DNA of 64,000 bases from Erythrophleum ivorense (taxonomy: Eukaryota > Streptophyta > Magnoliopsida > Fabales > Fabaceae), in NCBI GenBank assembly GCA_026724425.1, contig JAIUCV010000117.1, forward strand, positions 2,265,501-2,329,500, given 5' to 3'. The notes beneath the pieces were generated by a model that saw only the letters and a list, made by a program, of their open reading frames with translations, was not told the DNA's origin and did no database searches. Made by a program: the position numbers and the translations under genes. This document shows, in pieces, positions 33,405 through 45,918 of the stretch (within the stretch, counting starts at the first letter, position 1; each line of letters starts with the position of its first letter).

Positions 33405-36276
33405 TCAAACGGCAGCAGAACAAGAAACCAACTCAGTGTCTGGATTTTGTTCCATCAGTAAATCCTTGGACATCGCAGATGCTATTCTGTGTCGTTTCAA
33501 AATCTTTGAAGTGGCAATTCTTGCTGATTCGTAGTGCAACCCGAGTACTCTCCCTTCCTCTAAGTCTATCCTCAGATTCTCTGTTTTGCAATTCTCTATG
33601 AGCTGACATAAATGTCTCAGATTATCCACTTCCACTCCATTCACTTTCTTCACCTGTTATGTTCATTTCGCTAATTTTTAGTTACTCATTCCTAAAAATG
33701 TATGCCATGTTGAGATGGCCTATCAATGAATCATGACAAAAAGGATCATATAAATATAGTTTTTACTTACTTGCAACTCTGCAAGACGCTCGTATCCTGT
33801 GTTGCTATCATCCATTAACACCTATCAAACCAGAGACAATGACAAGTTCTTGACTTAATAACGTTTGTGGTAGATCAATCTTTTATGAGCAAAACTGAAC
33901 TCTTCTTGGCACTAACAAGAGGACTAGGCAAAAGGAAAGCAACAAACCTGAGAGACAATGACAAGTTCTTGACCGGCTTTTTTGGGTAAATCTCTTAATG
34001 CACGCTCGCACAATCTGCGGGGAGAAATGTTATACCAATCTTCTCCATATTCATGAAGGTATGGCTGAGTGAGAGGTATGAATACAAAGCCTGCAAATAT
34101 GTAATAACTTGGAAGCTGGTCGAATTGATGCACTGGAACCAGCGGTTGCAGCTGCAAGCAACAGAGGTCTACTAAGCTCAGAAGAACCAAATGATTGTCC
34201 ACTCTAGATATGTAATATGGAACCAAGGATTAAACTACCATACAAATGACTTACAGGTCTTAGAGTGATACTAAACTCATGTTCCTTTCCTTCTCTCAAG
34301 ACTTTAAGCAAGGCTGTTTCACCTGGTTTCTTCATAGATACCAAATGATCGAAAGTTATTCGCTCCTTATTCCGAAAATGAACTGCAGTTACATGAAAAT
34401 ACACACTTTCACCACCAAAGTAGGCAAACAATCATTTGGTTAAAGTTGATGGAAAGAAAGGAAAATATATAACCTGTTCCATCATTTGCTATAGGAACAC
34501 CATCAAACGCGAGAATAACATCATCCTTCTTCAAAATCCTATGAGCATCCGATAGAGGGTTTATTCTGCTTATAAGAACACCAGTCATTTCTGAAGTCAT
34601 TTGGAATATACTTCGGATTTGAGCATTCTCCATAGACTGGCATGATACACCCATTGAGCAGAAACCAACGTATTTGCTGCATTCTTCAACACCAGTTATG
34701 AAATGTTTAATTACCGGCGTTGGAATTATATACCTGCAATTTTGAAAACAGAGGATTAAAATGTTAGTTTAAACCCTGGCTTGTCAACATTTGGTTTGTC
34801 ACTGCAAATGGAACTAATAAATTCTCCCAAATTTATAGGTTCTGACTCACCCCATGTTCTCAGCACCTGAAAGATTTTGAAACGCTACCCCAGCTACTTT
34901 GTTTCCCATGATTGCCGGGCCACCGCTATTTCCGGGGTTAATCGCTGCATCTATTTGTATAGCCATCAGCTGCGTTGCGCCGTGAACATACTGTGTGAGC
35001 TCAACTCGAGACACAACACCTTTTGTAACAGAGATGTTGTCACCACCTGCACTAAACCTCATAACATTTAAGACTCAAAGCCATTACTGTAACCATATAA
35101 AGGAACTCTTAAGCCAGACATCACAAGTATTCTATTCACATAACAACACACATTTTCAAGTATTTTTAGCTTCCTATGAATGTGAAGGCCCTACCAGGTA
35201 AACTTATCCTAGAAAGATTTTGGTAGACCTAACAGCCAAATCTAGAGCATAAGCCCTTTTTCCATGTACATATACTCGTTTCTTGATTTGCCTAATATGT
35301 ATGCAAGAAATATTTTATTTTTTTATCATCAGAAAGAAAGTACCTTGAGGATAACCAACTACAGACACTTCTCCCTGAAGAAGCGGTATATCACCGAGCT
35401 CCAACGGATTCATACCTTCCCAAAACACTTCACTATCAATCACCAAAATGGCCAAATCACATTCATGCCCTACCGCTTGGACTTTTGCTCTGTGCTTTAT
35501 AGGCGACCCATGCTTTCTAACCAGCACAAAGGAGTGATCAGCAACTACGTGGGCGTTCGTTATAATCCTTCTTCCCGAAATTACGAATCCTACATCAAAT
35601 GCCAAACAGCCAATTCAAAGCCAAAACCATACCAAGATCCAAAACTTAACACCTCAAGCAATTCCCAAAATTCCCAAAATGTAAACTTTTTGGTCATTGT
35701 AGACTTAAACTATGGAGCCCAAATCACTTTGGCAATCTGTAATTAATAAAAACTTATAAAACAGTTCAAAATTTTCTGAAACTTAGATTTAACAAATATT
35801 TGGTTTTTGGCAATGAAGAAAACAGATTGATTCTACATACCAGAGCCCATGGATTCTCGTTGAGACTTATTCTGCCAAGGAAGGAAGTAACTAGGACTCG
35901 TGGAAACGGTGAAGATCTTCACCACTGAGTCTAGCGCCAGATCTACGGCAGAAGAATACGCCGGCGAGTTCGGCGATCTTTTTCCGGCTTTCTTCCTCCG
36001 CCGTGAAACCTTTCTGATATTAATCCGTTGTGGAGAAACCGGCGATGACGTAGTCGTGTACTGATTCTCATTTGGCGAATTCACGAGCGCAGAGTAACAG
36101 AAGCGAGAAATTGGAGTGGAGAAAGCAGTCTCCGTTGTTGTTACTACTCTGTTTGGTAGATAGCTTCGAATGCCATTGCAACGTTGTGAGAAAGAAGGAG
36201 AAGTGAGATATGAAGAAACGGAAGAAGCGGAGATTCGGCGGAGGTGCTCGACGGTGCGAATTGACCGGAGGAGCAT
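33405..36276 (-). CDS. DEG10: Deg/HtrA serine protease, DEG10-like
   Basis: ATP-independent serine endopeptidase for protein quality control; A. thaliana DEG10 is known as mitochondrial. Eight exons: 36276-35841, 35589-35344, 35046-34851, 34733-34474, 34382-34255, 34151-33948, 33821-33771 and 33653-33405. They join in frame to 589 residues. The N-terminal 100 residues are Arg/Ser-rich with few acids, like an organelle presequence. The catalytic triad is visible: His in TNAHVV (about 159), Asp in HECDLAIL (about 190), Ser in PGNSGGP (about 268). A PDZ-like region follows (INPLSDAHRILKKDDVILAF). All introns are GT-AG. It matches recalled At5g36950 closely, with no lost residues. Confidence 0.94.
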
Positions 36277-36767
36277 TTCTTCCGATAATCCTTTTTGGGG
36301 TTCTGAAAAGAGTTTTAAGCGGCTAGGTTAATTTTTGTTAACCGAGTTTGTTAACCGATTTGTACCGACCGGTTTAATCTGGGATTGAGTTTTAAACTTT
36401 TAATGCAATTAAAACCAAGTCCTAATTGCATAAGAGATATTATAAGTGGATTAACTCAAGATAGGAAATTGCATAAAACATTCTGAGAGTGCATTTCATC
36501 CATATCACACTCTTTTGATATATGTTTTTTAACAAGTTTTACATTACTTCTTAAATTGAAAATTATGCAAATTAATGTAATGTCCAAGGATTCTTATTGA
36601 ATTCTTCATCAGAAGTTCACATGGTTGCTTTCAACGAAGTAGTCTATGAATAATCATGGTTTGATTTCAAAAAAATTGCAATTTTTTTTGGTACTTACTT
36701 CCTAAATTGTGTTTTCATAGGTAGAAAAAGCTCTCTATCGCCTTCCTCTCTTGTTGTTTGAGTAGCA
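36277..36767. other. DEG10 upstream region
   Basis: About 490 bp of promoter-like intergenic DNA. No further feature seen. Confidence 0.5.
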
Positions 36768-37379
36768 TTACGAGGGTTTCGGGTTGTGCAAAGCTTCTTC
36801 ACGTTCCATTTCTCGCAAGGTGTACAAAAATTCTCTGAGTGGATAATCTTCTACTACACTAAGACGATGGACTACAGTCTCATCAAACCATGGAGTCAAA
36901 CTGCGTCGAATCTTATCGATGATCAATTGATCAGGAAGTACGCTTCCATAGAACTTTGACCGGTTCACAACCTCCATGAATCTCTCACTGAATTCGTGAA
37001 AGCTTTCTTCCTTCTTCATCTCCATGTTTGAATACTCACGCACAAGAACCTCACGTTCCCTAAGCTGCATCGCCTCGGTCTCTCCAAAATTTGCCTTGAG
37101 AATCTCCCATGCATGCTTGGACGATGTAGCTCTTCCTATCCGGCAAAATATAGACTCTGTAACTGACGTTTGCAGCATATGAAGAGCCGTCATATCCTTG
37201 ATTCTCAGATCTTTCTGTCTCTTCTTATCAGATTCTTGGAGCGTGTTTTCTTCCGAGACTCCAATTGCTACAACATCCCAAAGGTCACGAGCCATCAAAA
37301 GAGTCCTCATCTTTATACTCCAAATCTCATGGTCGTCTCCATTAAACAACGGAATTTGATTCTGCATTTGAGCTTCCAT
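36768..37379 (-). CDS. Copia-type gag-like protein (UBN2-type domain), isolated
   Basis: 203 residues starting MEAQMQNQIPLFNGDDHEIW, with WSIKMRTLLMARDLWDVV and AWEILKANFGETEAMQLRER, the pattern of Ty1/copia gag (DUF4219/UBN2) proteins. There is no zinc knuckle, protease or polymerase, and no LTR nearby. The frame is open throughout, with a probable 5' UTR intron (donor near 37730). It could be a retained gag-derived gene or a simple remnant. An upstream ATG at 37424 exists, but the one at 37379 fits the family start. Confidence 0.7.
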   Translation of the reverse strand: MEAQMQNQIPLFNGDDHEIWSIKMRTLLMARDLWDVVAIGVSEENTLQESDKKRQKDLRIKDMTALHMLQTSVTESIFCRIGRATSSKHAWEILKANFGETEAMQLREREVLVREYSNMEMKKEESFHEFSERFMEVVNRSKFYGSVLPDQLIIDKIRRSLTPWFDETVVHRLSVVEDYPLREFLYTLREMEREEALHNPKPS

Positions 37380-37915
37380 AGCTACAAAGATGAAGGCAAG
37401 AACGTCCTCAATCAATAATACCACAATACAAAATCCAAAAAATTACAAAAGCAAGCTCCTTTAAGTTTGAGTCCACAAAAGAAACAAGTTCCTGAAAACA
37501 CCCAACTCCTAAATTTCCAAAGCTAGCTCCATAAAAGAGACCAATTCCTGAAAACACCCATCTCCTAAATTACTAACCCTAGCTCATCAAATCGACAGTA
37601 AACAAACAATCCTTCAAACCCTAACAAGTTCAAAAACCCAGGAAATACGTTGGAGATTTTCAGTAAACGAGGAAGATTTTTCCGAGATTCAAGAAATTAC
37701 AACTTGTTTTTTTGTAAGAATTTTTTACCTGACTTGGTAGGGACTGGAGATACCAAGCAGAGAAGAAGAGTTAAAAGTTCTTTTTCGTTGTTTCCTTGTT
37801 TTTACGGCGCCTCTCGTTGCTGGTGCTAAACAAATATAGGCCTGGTTGACCTGACCCGGTCCATCATGGGTTTGGTATTTTTCTTGCTGGGTCAATCCGG
37901 TCCATGCAATTCTTT
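37363..37915. repeat. Direct repeat, copy 1 (5' region of the gag-like gene)
   Basis: About 550 bp, from gcatttgagcttccatagc to tttcttgctgggtca, matching copy 2 at 39080-39603 with many small differences. It covers the first codons, leader and promoter of the gag-like gene. Inside it ttcctgaaaacaccca occurs twice, 59 bp apart. Confidence 0.8.
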
Positions 37916-39079
37916 TCTTTCCTTTTCTCTGAAGAAAATTATGAAAAAGCTTAAAATCCTACGATATATTAAAGAAAAGCTAAAATGTGTGGCGAGCCCA
38001 TATTTTTTTTTATTTTTTAGTTTAAATCGATAATTCTGAGTTGACTCAGTTAGGAAAGTCCGACCCAATTCCGTCTTGGATCAACACGCGGACCTTTGGT
38101 ATATTTAAAATAAACCGGAAATTTTTAATTCTGCGTCATTCGGTTCATTGATAAGACTTGGTCAAAATTTTGGGCCTTTATAATTAAAAGTTTCTGGTTC
38201 TGCCAAGCCCAAACCGGCGTTTATGGTAAAAAATTGATTCGGATCTGTATCCAATAAAAAAGATGCGGACGTTTTTCAGAAAAGGAAAACATTTAAAGAG
38301 AATATTTCAAGTTTTCATATAAATAAATATATCACTTACCAATCAATTATAACTTTAGAAAGTAACAACTAATAACAAATCAATCGTATCTTTATAACTA
38401 AATTGATTAAATATTAATTTGACTAGCTTTCATTATAAGATTTGCAATTCAAATGCATTTATATTAGTTTCCAAATTTAAAAATAAAATGATTTTACTGA
38501 AAGATTTTAATAAATACTGAAATTATAATCCCTATAAATACACACAGATATATAGGGAAGAACGTTCACTTTTTAAAAAGGAATGCAAACATATTTAGTT
38601 TTTTTTTTTTTTGTGTTGAAAACGTATATTTAGTTCTACTTTAAAGTTTCTGATGATTTGAGCTAATGAATTTTTTTTGGTTATAGGTTTGCTATTCGAT
38701 TTTGGATCTTGCACCAGATGAAATGCGAAATTTGTTCACAGTAAGTCTCCTATAAATTTGTTAAATACACTAAAGTAGTTTCCATCTTTCGTCAGATCCT
38801 AAATTTTTCATTTTCTTAGATTCACTCTTTTCCAATAAAATTGAAACGGGTTTCATCTTTTTCCTTCTGTCAAAACCAACGGATTTCATCTTTTTTTTTT
38901 TAGTTTTTGTCCAAAATTTTCACACATGTGTGATTTTTTCTAAGTTATGTTGAACTTCACGATTGATTCATAAATTTAATTATATCTCATTACTTTATTA
39001 GTCAATTTTCATCGATTATTTTAGTAAATTTCTGACGTGGAATACACAATATTTTGAATCTGTCAAAACCAACGGGATT
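37916..39079. other. Spacer between the two direct repeats
   Basis: AT-rich, no gene. tctgtcaaaaccaacgg occurs twice (near 38866 and 39058), about 190 bp apart. Confidence 0.45.
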
Positions 39080-39603
39080 TGCATGTGCATTTGAGCTTCC
39101 ATAGCTACAAAGATGAAGGCATGAACTTCTTCAATATTACAAAATCTATAAAATTACCAAAGCTATATCTCCTTTAAGTTTTTAGTCCACAAGAGAATTT
39201 CAATTCCTAGAATCCCTAACTCCTAAATTACAAACCCTAGCTCTTCAAATCGACAGTAAACAAACAATCCTTCAAAACCCTAATTAAGAAATTCAAAAAC
39301 CCAAAAATCATTTTGTGTTTGAGTTTGAGATCCAAATATCAAAATCGTTTAGGGATTTTCAGTAAACGAGGAAGATTTTTCCGAGATTCAAGAAATTACA
39401 ACTTGTTTCTTCATTATTGTAATAATTTTTTACCTGGCCTCGTAAGAACCGGATATACCAAGAAGTAGAAGAAGAGTTAAAAGTTCCTTTTGGCTTTTAC
39501 CTTGTATTCACGGCGTCTAGTTGTTGCGACTACCAGCAAATATAGGTCTGGTTGACCCGACCCGGTCCATCATGGATTTGGTGTTTTTCTTGCAGGGTCA
39601 AAA
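39080..39603. repeat. Direct repeat, copy 2
   Basis: Starts gcatttgagcttccatagc and ends tttcttgcagggtca. It retains only about five codons of the gag-like protein on the minus strand before similarity ends, so it is an orphan promoter and leader. Confidence 0.8.
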
Positions 39604-40075
39604 ATTAATAATTTATTTATATATATAAATGTTAGCTCTATTCATTGTTTAGAAATTCTAAAATTGTTCAATAATAATAAAAACCAACATTTATATAGTA
39701 TAGATTACTTGTTCTCAAAAATTATTTTTCTCTTATACAAAACTTTATCAATGACCAGCTAAGGATAGCAACTAGCTCAAAGTATAAAATAAATGAAAAC
39801 GTTCCTTTACTTTTTCTTCAGCTTTGGTCGAAAGCAATCAAGAAAAAAAAAAACACATTACTATAGGGCAGAGACAGCCTTGGCAACCAGCAATAAGAAT
39901 CAGTGAGATCTTTGGTTGACCCTAGCAAGCTTTGACAAAGAAAGGACAATCCAAGCCAACGCGGCTCCATGAAGCAAGAACCTGATCATAGGCTTCCCAT
40001 CGTCGGGGGATCCCTGGTTCGTCCACGGGGTGGTTCTAGGATGTTCTCGAATTTTCAAAATTTCGATAGGCTTTT

Positions 40076-40388
40076 TGTTAGACTAAGGAATCGCTATGTG
40101 AGACAAAGGAAGAGAGGAGTCAACCACGAGCAAGAGGAAGTTGCAAAAGAAGCTGAGCTGGACGAATGAGATAATTACTTTTCTCCTTAGTCAGAAAATA
40201 TAAATACAGAGTTATCTTTTACAATTCTTTTATCGAGATATTTTGTAACAAACATTTGGGAGAGAAATAGAGTGATCGGAGATTTTGTTCTCTAGATCAA
40301 AAGAGATCCGTCGTTGTTGCCGGAGAGATACCGGTGCACCGGCGTTGTAATCTTTGTTATCGGAGATAATACATCTTCTTCCTTAACA
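40076..40388 (+). repeat. Chromovirus 5' LTR
   Basis: 313 bp, tgttagacta...ccttaaca; matched by 44944-45256. Confidence 0.92.
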
Positions 40389-40405
40389 AATTGGTGCGGT
40401 GAGCT

Positions 40406-41524
40406 TTGCGGATTCGCGATTCAACGATGGGGAAAGTTGACGATCTTGCGATGGAGCTTAACACAACAATGGCGCAGCTGACGGGGAAGGTCGCGACGAT
40501 CCAGGAAGGCTGGGATCACATGAAGACGGCGAATTCTGATACCTCGGCGCGTCTCGATAGACTCACGATCGCGGTGGAGGCATTAGTGGCGAATCAACGA
40601 GCCGGCTTGAGTAATCGGAACAATTTCGCGTCGACGTCGACCGATAATCGTGAGGTACGTGACAATAATCCGGTACAAATGGGGGAAGATCGACCGTTAG
40701 GTTATCGGAATGGAACTGGTAGTGTATTAGAGAATCGGAATGGTTTGCTGAGAAAGATTGAATTGCCGATTCTCGATGGATCTTGTCCCTATGGTTGGAT
40801 TTCCTTGGCAGAAAGATTTTTCAGATTAGGCAACTACACAGATGCAGAACGTATTGATCTGTTATCAATCAGCGTGCAAGGTCCAGCGCTACACTGGTTT
40901 AACTGAGAAATGTTACGGGATCCGTTTACTGATTGGGCTCAGTTCAAGAGAAGGATGATTGCAAGATTCAATCAGAAAATGGAAGAGAATCCAAGGATGA
41001 GGCTGTTTGGATTTAAGCAGAAAGGTTCTGTAGCTGAGTATGTCAACGAATTTGAAGAGCTTACAACTCTGGTTCCTGGAGTTGAAGAGGAGAATCTGGA
41101 GTTAGTGTTCTACTTGGGATTGAAACCGGAAATGCAAGAGGTGATTAAAATGCAGAAACCGAGAGGGTTGACTGAACATTTCAACGTTGTGATGTCAATG
41201 GAGGATAGTCAGTTTTGCAAGGCTATAGCAGCGTCAGTAAATCCATCACGTCGGAGCCAATTGTTTCTACCGTTACGTTCTTCCTCACAATACAATTCCC
41301 AAGGGAATGGGGAACAAACGGATAAAAACAAAACCATGGTGGCTCAGGAGAAGGGCAAACCACCGTGGCAGAGCAATGGAGGCAAGAATCATAGCGGGAT
41401 GTTGAAACTAAGTCCCGCGGAGATAGCAGAAGAGGAGATTGGGTCTTTGCTACAAATGTCCGAAAAAATGGTCGAGAGGACATCAATGTCAGAACATGAT
41501 GTTACAGGTATTCACGTTGATTGA
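40406..41524 (+). pseudogene. Chromovirus gag, with in-frame stop and frame change
   Basis: Capsid-type polyprotein. Start at 40406, or the Met at 40427 (MGKVDDLAMELN). An in-frame TGA at 40904-40906 cuts it, after which the same frame continues (WAQFKRRMIARFNQKMEENP). The frame then changes near 41425, just before the zinc knuckle GLCYKCPKKWSRGHQC, which lies in the next frame (41439 on). Confidence 0.85.
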
Positions 41525-44500
41525 TGATGACGTAGTGGAGATTACGGATGAGGATTGGATGGAAGGTTTTGAGGAGCAAACAGAGACGAGTCCAGTACTA
41601 ATGGAGCTATCTCTAGGCTCTTATTTGGGACTTGACTCACCAGTTGTCACCAAACTTTGGGGAGATATTGGTGGTGTGAAGTTAGTCGTAATGATTGATA
41701 GTGGAGCCACTCATAATTTCATAGATCCTTCTGTTCTAGGCAAAACACAATTGAAACCGGGTGGGAACAGAAGACTTGAGATTTTGTTGGGTACAGGCAT
41801 TACAGTGAATGGCACAGGCGTTTGCAGAGACGTATCAGTCGAGTTACAGGGCCACGCCTTTATCATGAATCTGGTGGTGTTGAATTTAGGGAATGCAGAC
41901 ATAATTCTCGGAGTTGATTGGTTGAGGACGTTAGGGAGATGTGAACATGACTGGGACAAACACGAGATGACATTTTCCCATAAAGGAGAGCGAGTGACGT
42001 TGTTTGGTGATCCGGCTCTTCAATCTCGTGGTCGTTCTTTTAAAGACAATCACTCCCTGAGTGGCTTAGAGCTGGTAGCATGGGATATTGAAGCAGGTGA
42101 GTTGAATCAGACAGAGGCCAAAGATGAGATACCAGAGAAGGTTCAAATGTTGTTGGATAGGTTCTCGGAAGTGTTTGCAGAGCCAACTCAGCTTCCGCCA
42201 GTCAGAAACAGAGAGCATGCTATAAATCTGATTGCAGGAGCTGGGCCTATAAGTGTGCGACCTTACAGATATCCACACGCTTACAAGGAAGAAATGGAGA
42301 AGCTAGTCACACAAATGTTAGAAGCGGGGACAATCAGACCGAGCAAAAGCCCGTTCTCGAGCCCGGTTTTATTGGTTAAAAAGAAAGATGGGAGTTGGCG
42401 GTTTTGTATCGACTACAGGGCTTTGAACAAGGTCACAATACCAGACAAGTTTCCGATACCAGTGATTGATCAACTCCTAGATGAGCTACATGGAGTAAAT
42501 GTGTTTTCAAAGCTGGATCTCAGAGCTGGTTATCATCAGATTCGGATGTTGGAAGCTGATATAGAGAAGACCGCTTTCAGGACATCAAATGGACACTATG
42601 AATTCCTTGTGATGCCATTTGGGTTGACAAATGCACCAGCTACATTTCAGGCATTGATGAACGAGTTATTCAGGCCTTTCTTGGGACGCTTTGTGCTTGT
42701 ATTTTTTGACGATATACTTGTGTTCAGCTCGAGCGTTGACTAACATGTGGAACATTTGCAAACAGTTCTGGAAATATTTGTGACACATCAATTATTTGCC
42801 CAACAGAAAGAAGTGCTTATTTGGTCAGTCACAAGTAGAGTATTTGGGTCACATTATCTCAGAGGAAGGTGTGGCAACAGACCCAGCAAAGACAGAGGCA
42901 ATGAAGAATTGGCCAACGCCTAAAACGGTGAAAGATTTGAGAGGGTTTTTGGGTTTGACTGGGTACTATAGGAAGTTCGTGAAGGGCTATGGTACCATTG
43001 CACGACCTTTAACAGATCTTTTGAAGAAAGATCAATTTGAATGGTGCAGTAGAGCACAAATGGCGTTCAACAAACTGAAAGTTTTCAGAGGTTTTTGTTG
43101 TCGAGTCCGATGCATCAGGGTATGGGTTGGGTGCAGTGCTGATGCAACAACAGAGACCTATTGCCTACTTTAGCTCAGGCTTATCAGACAGAGATCAGGT
43201 GAAACCAATTTATGAAAGGGAGTTAATGGCTATTGTACTAGCTATTCAGAAATGGAGGCATTATCTGTTGGGAAGAAAGTTTATGGTTCATACAGATCAG
43301 AAGAGTCTGAACTTTCTGTTAGAACAAAGAGAAGTGTCTATGGAGTATCAGAAATGGCTAACAAAACTTTTGGGTTATGATTTCGATATCATATTCAAGC
43401 CTGGCGTTGAGAACAAAGCAGCAGATGGCCTGTCGAGAATTGTATTTGAGCCGTTAACCTTGAATTCCGTGGAGTTGTTTGCAGTAACGGTACCGGCAAG
43501 CTTGCAGATCCAAGATATCTATAAAGAGATTGCGGATGATACACAGATACAGGAACAAATTAAACAGGTTTTGGATGGGGTGGAAGAGAAGAAAGACTAT
43601 TCAGTGGCCAATGGGAGGTTATTACGCAACGAAAAGTTGGTAATTCCAAGCTCGTCTTCACAGATTCCACTAATCTTGAATGAGTTTCACGCTGGTGTGA
43701 TAGGTGGACATTCGGGAGTCTTGAAGACAGTGAAGAGGGTACAAAATGTCTTTTATTGGAAGCAGATGATAAGAGATATCAGGAAGTATGTTGCAGAGTG
43801 TGATGTTTGTCAAAGACACAAGTACTCGACCTTATCCCCAACCGGCCTCTTACAACCGTTACCCATTCCCAAACAGATTTGGGAAGATTTATCCATGGAT
43901 TTCATAGAGGGCTTACCAACATCTTCTGGAGTGAATGTGATCTTCGTTGTGGTGGACAGACTCAGCAAGTTTGCACACTTTCTGACACTCAAACATCCGT
44001 TTACTGCCATTGATGTTGCCAACAAATTCGTTCACGAAGTGGTACGTTTGCACGGCTTTCCAGCATCGATTGTTTCCGATCGTGACCGAATTTTTCTGAG
44101 TACCTTTTGGAAGGAGATGTTTCGCCAAGCAGGGACAAAGTTAAAATTCAGTACGGCTTTCCACCCACAATCAGATGGCCAAACTGAAGTTTTAAACCGC
44201 TGTTTGGAAACATATCTCCGGTGTTTTGCGTCGTCTCATCCAAAGTCGTGGGCGAAGTTCTTGACGTGGGCAGAGTTATGGTATAACAAAAATCTTCATA
44301 CTGCTATTGGCTCTACTCCGTTTCACGTTGTATATGGTCGTGAGGCACCAACATTGTTGCGGTTTGAGGAAGGCTCGACTGCGAACTATGATTTGGAGTT
44401 AATGCTTAAGGAGCGTGATGAGATTTTTCATGACATCAAGGAACATTTAACGGTAGCTCAGGCACGAATGAAGAATAACGCCGACAAACATAGAAGGGAG

Positions 44501-44943
44501 CTCTCTTTTACACCTGGCGATAGAGTTTTTCTGAAGTTGAGACCATATCGACAACAATCTGTTGCTAAACGACTCTATCAAAAGTTAGTTGCTCGCTTCT
44601 ATGGACCGTTTGAAGTTTTGGAGAAGATTGGAGAAGTAGCTTATCGACTGAAGCTACCAGCGGCGTCCAAGATTCACCCTGTTTTCCATGTTTCCCAGCT
44701 GAAACCAGTTTTATGAGCAAATCATCACGTTTCCACTCTTCCGGGCTCGTTCTCTACTAGGCCGGAGCTTGTGATTGAACCTGAAGTTGTGTTGGATACT
44801 CGCTACAATAATGCTGGCCATTTGGAAGGATTGATCAAATGGAAGGGTCTTCCTGAACATGAGAAAACGTGGATTCGTGCTTCTGTGTTACTCGAACAAT
44901 TTCCTGAACTTGAGGACAAGCTTCTTGTCGGAGAGGGGGGTAT
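41439..44943 (+). pseudogene. Chromovirus pol with chromodomain, multiply broken
   Basis: Order: zinc knuckle, protease (MIDSGATHNFID), reverse transcriptase (MPFGLTNAPATFQ, VFFDDILVF), RNase H (VESDASGYGLGAVL), integrase (HAGVIGGHSG...CDVCQRHK; DFIEGLP; VSDRDRIF) and a C-terminal chromodomain (about 44771-44920, LIKWKGLPEHEKTW). Damage: stop at 42741-42743, frame change near 42800, frame change with apparent loss of sequence near 43090 (between KLK and the RNase H start), and stop at 44714-44716 before the chromodomain. Confidence 0.88.
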
Positions 44944-45256
44944 TGTTAGACTAAGGAATCTCTATGTGAGACAAAGGAAGAGAGGAGTCAACCACGAGCA
45001 AGAGGAAGTTGCAACAGAAGCTGAGCTGGACGAATGAGATAATTACTTTTCTCCTTAGTCAGAAAATATAAATACAGAGTTATCTTTTACAATTCTTTTA
45101 TCGAGATATTTTGTAACAAACATTTGGGAGAGAAAGAGAGTGATCGGAGATTTTGTTCTCTAGATCAAAAGAGATCCGTCGTTGTTGCCGGAGAGATACT
45201 GGTGCACCGGCGTTGTAATCTTTGTTATCGGAGATAATACATCTTCTTCCTTAACA
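44944..45256 (+). repeat. Chromovirus 3' LTR
   Basis: 313 bp, preceded by a purine tract at about 44930-44942. Confidence 0.92.
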
Positions 45257-45444
45257 CTTTCCCAAAGAAACTTTTCATTTAAAACACTGAATAGATGTTC
45301 TGCTGGTGCGTCTTTCGGCTGTACTAAGATAATATTGTAGATTGAACTGTTCAAACGTCCATAACGCTGACAAAGTACTTGTGTGTTGAGATGTCTTCCA
45401 AGATTATCATCAAATTTACTGGTCCAGGAATATCAATTGCCTAG

Positions 45445-45918
45445 TGTTGATACCGGAATTAGCACAATTCCTTGAACCCGTCATAATTAATAACATCATG
45501 CAAGCCTGGCCCGTTTTCCACCACCACCTCCTCAAAGAAAAGGAAAGACTTGGAGAAAAAGACTAAATCCTTGAAGAAAGGAAAGAGATCAACATCAAAG
45601 AAGAATATTTCCAAAAGAGAAAAGGAAGAATATCTTGAAGAAGCCGACCTCCTCTCACTATATAAAGATGACCCCTCATTCATTGAAGGATATTCAAAAA
45701 TCCCCTGCAATCACTGAGAGCAGAGAGGCAAAAACCCTAGCTATAATTCGTCCTTTACTTTCGGTTTATCCTATTCTCTTCGTATTCATCTCTGCAAGCC
45801 TTGTCGCCGAGACGAATCACCCTTTGTAATCTTTGTACTTTGGTTGATCTTAATAAAGAGTCTCTCCTAAACTCCACATCTCTTCTATAACACTATTGTG
45901 CTATTTTGAGATTCAACA
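45445..45918 (+). mobile_element. Solo LTR
   Basis: 474 bp, tgttgatacc...gagattcaaca, with an exact 5-bp target duplication cctag (45440-45444 and 45919-45923). A TATA box (ctatataaag, near 45658) lies inside. No internal region remains, so it arose by recombination between two LTRs. Removing it rejoins the NYN pseudogene. The family is unknown. Confidence 0.88.

Larger units (their letters stand above)
40076..45256 (+). mobile_element. Ty3/gypsy chromovirus retrotransposon, decayed
   Basis: A 5.2-kb element with 313-bp LTRs (40076-40388 and 44944-45256, tgttag...taaca) differing at four bases by eye (1.3 percent). Near-duplicated flanks ctttt (40071-40075) and ctttc (45257-45261). A PBS candidate ttggtgcggtgagc follows the 5' LTR and a purine tract (gagaggggggt, near 44931) precedes the 3' LTR. 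It encodes gag, protease, RT, RNase H, integrase and a chromodomain, but with several breaks. The small size and chromodomain suggest the Reina-type clade (inference). Confidence 0.9.

Noticed and set aside
35264..35746. 160-codon + strand frame
   Set aside because: It overlaps DEG10 exon 2 on the opposite strand, which has clear protease motifs.
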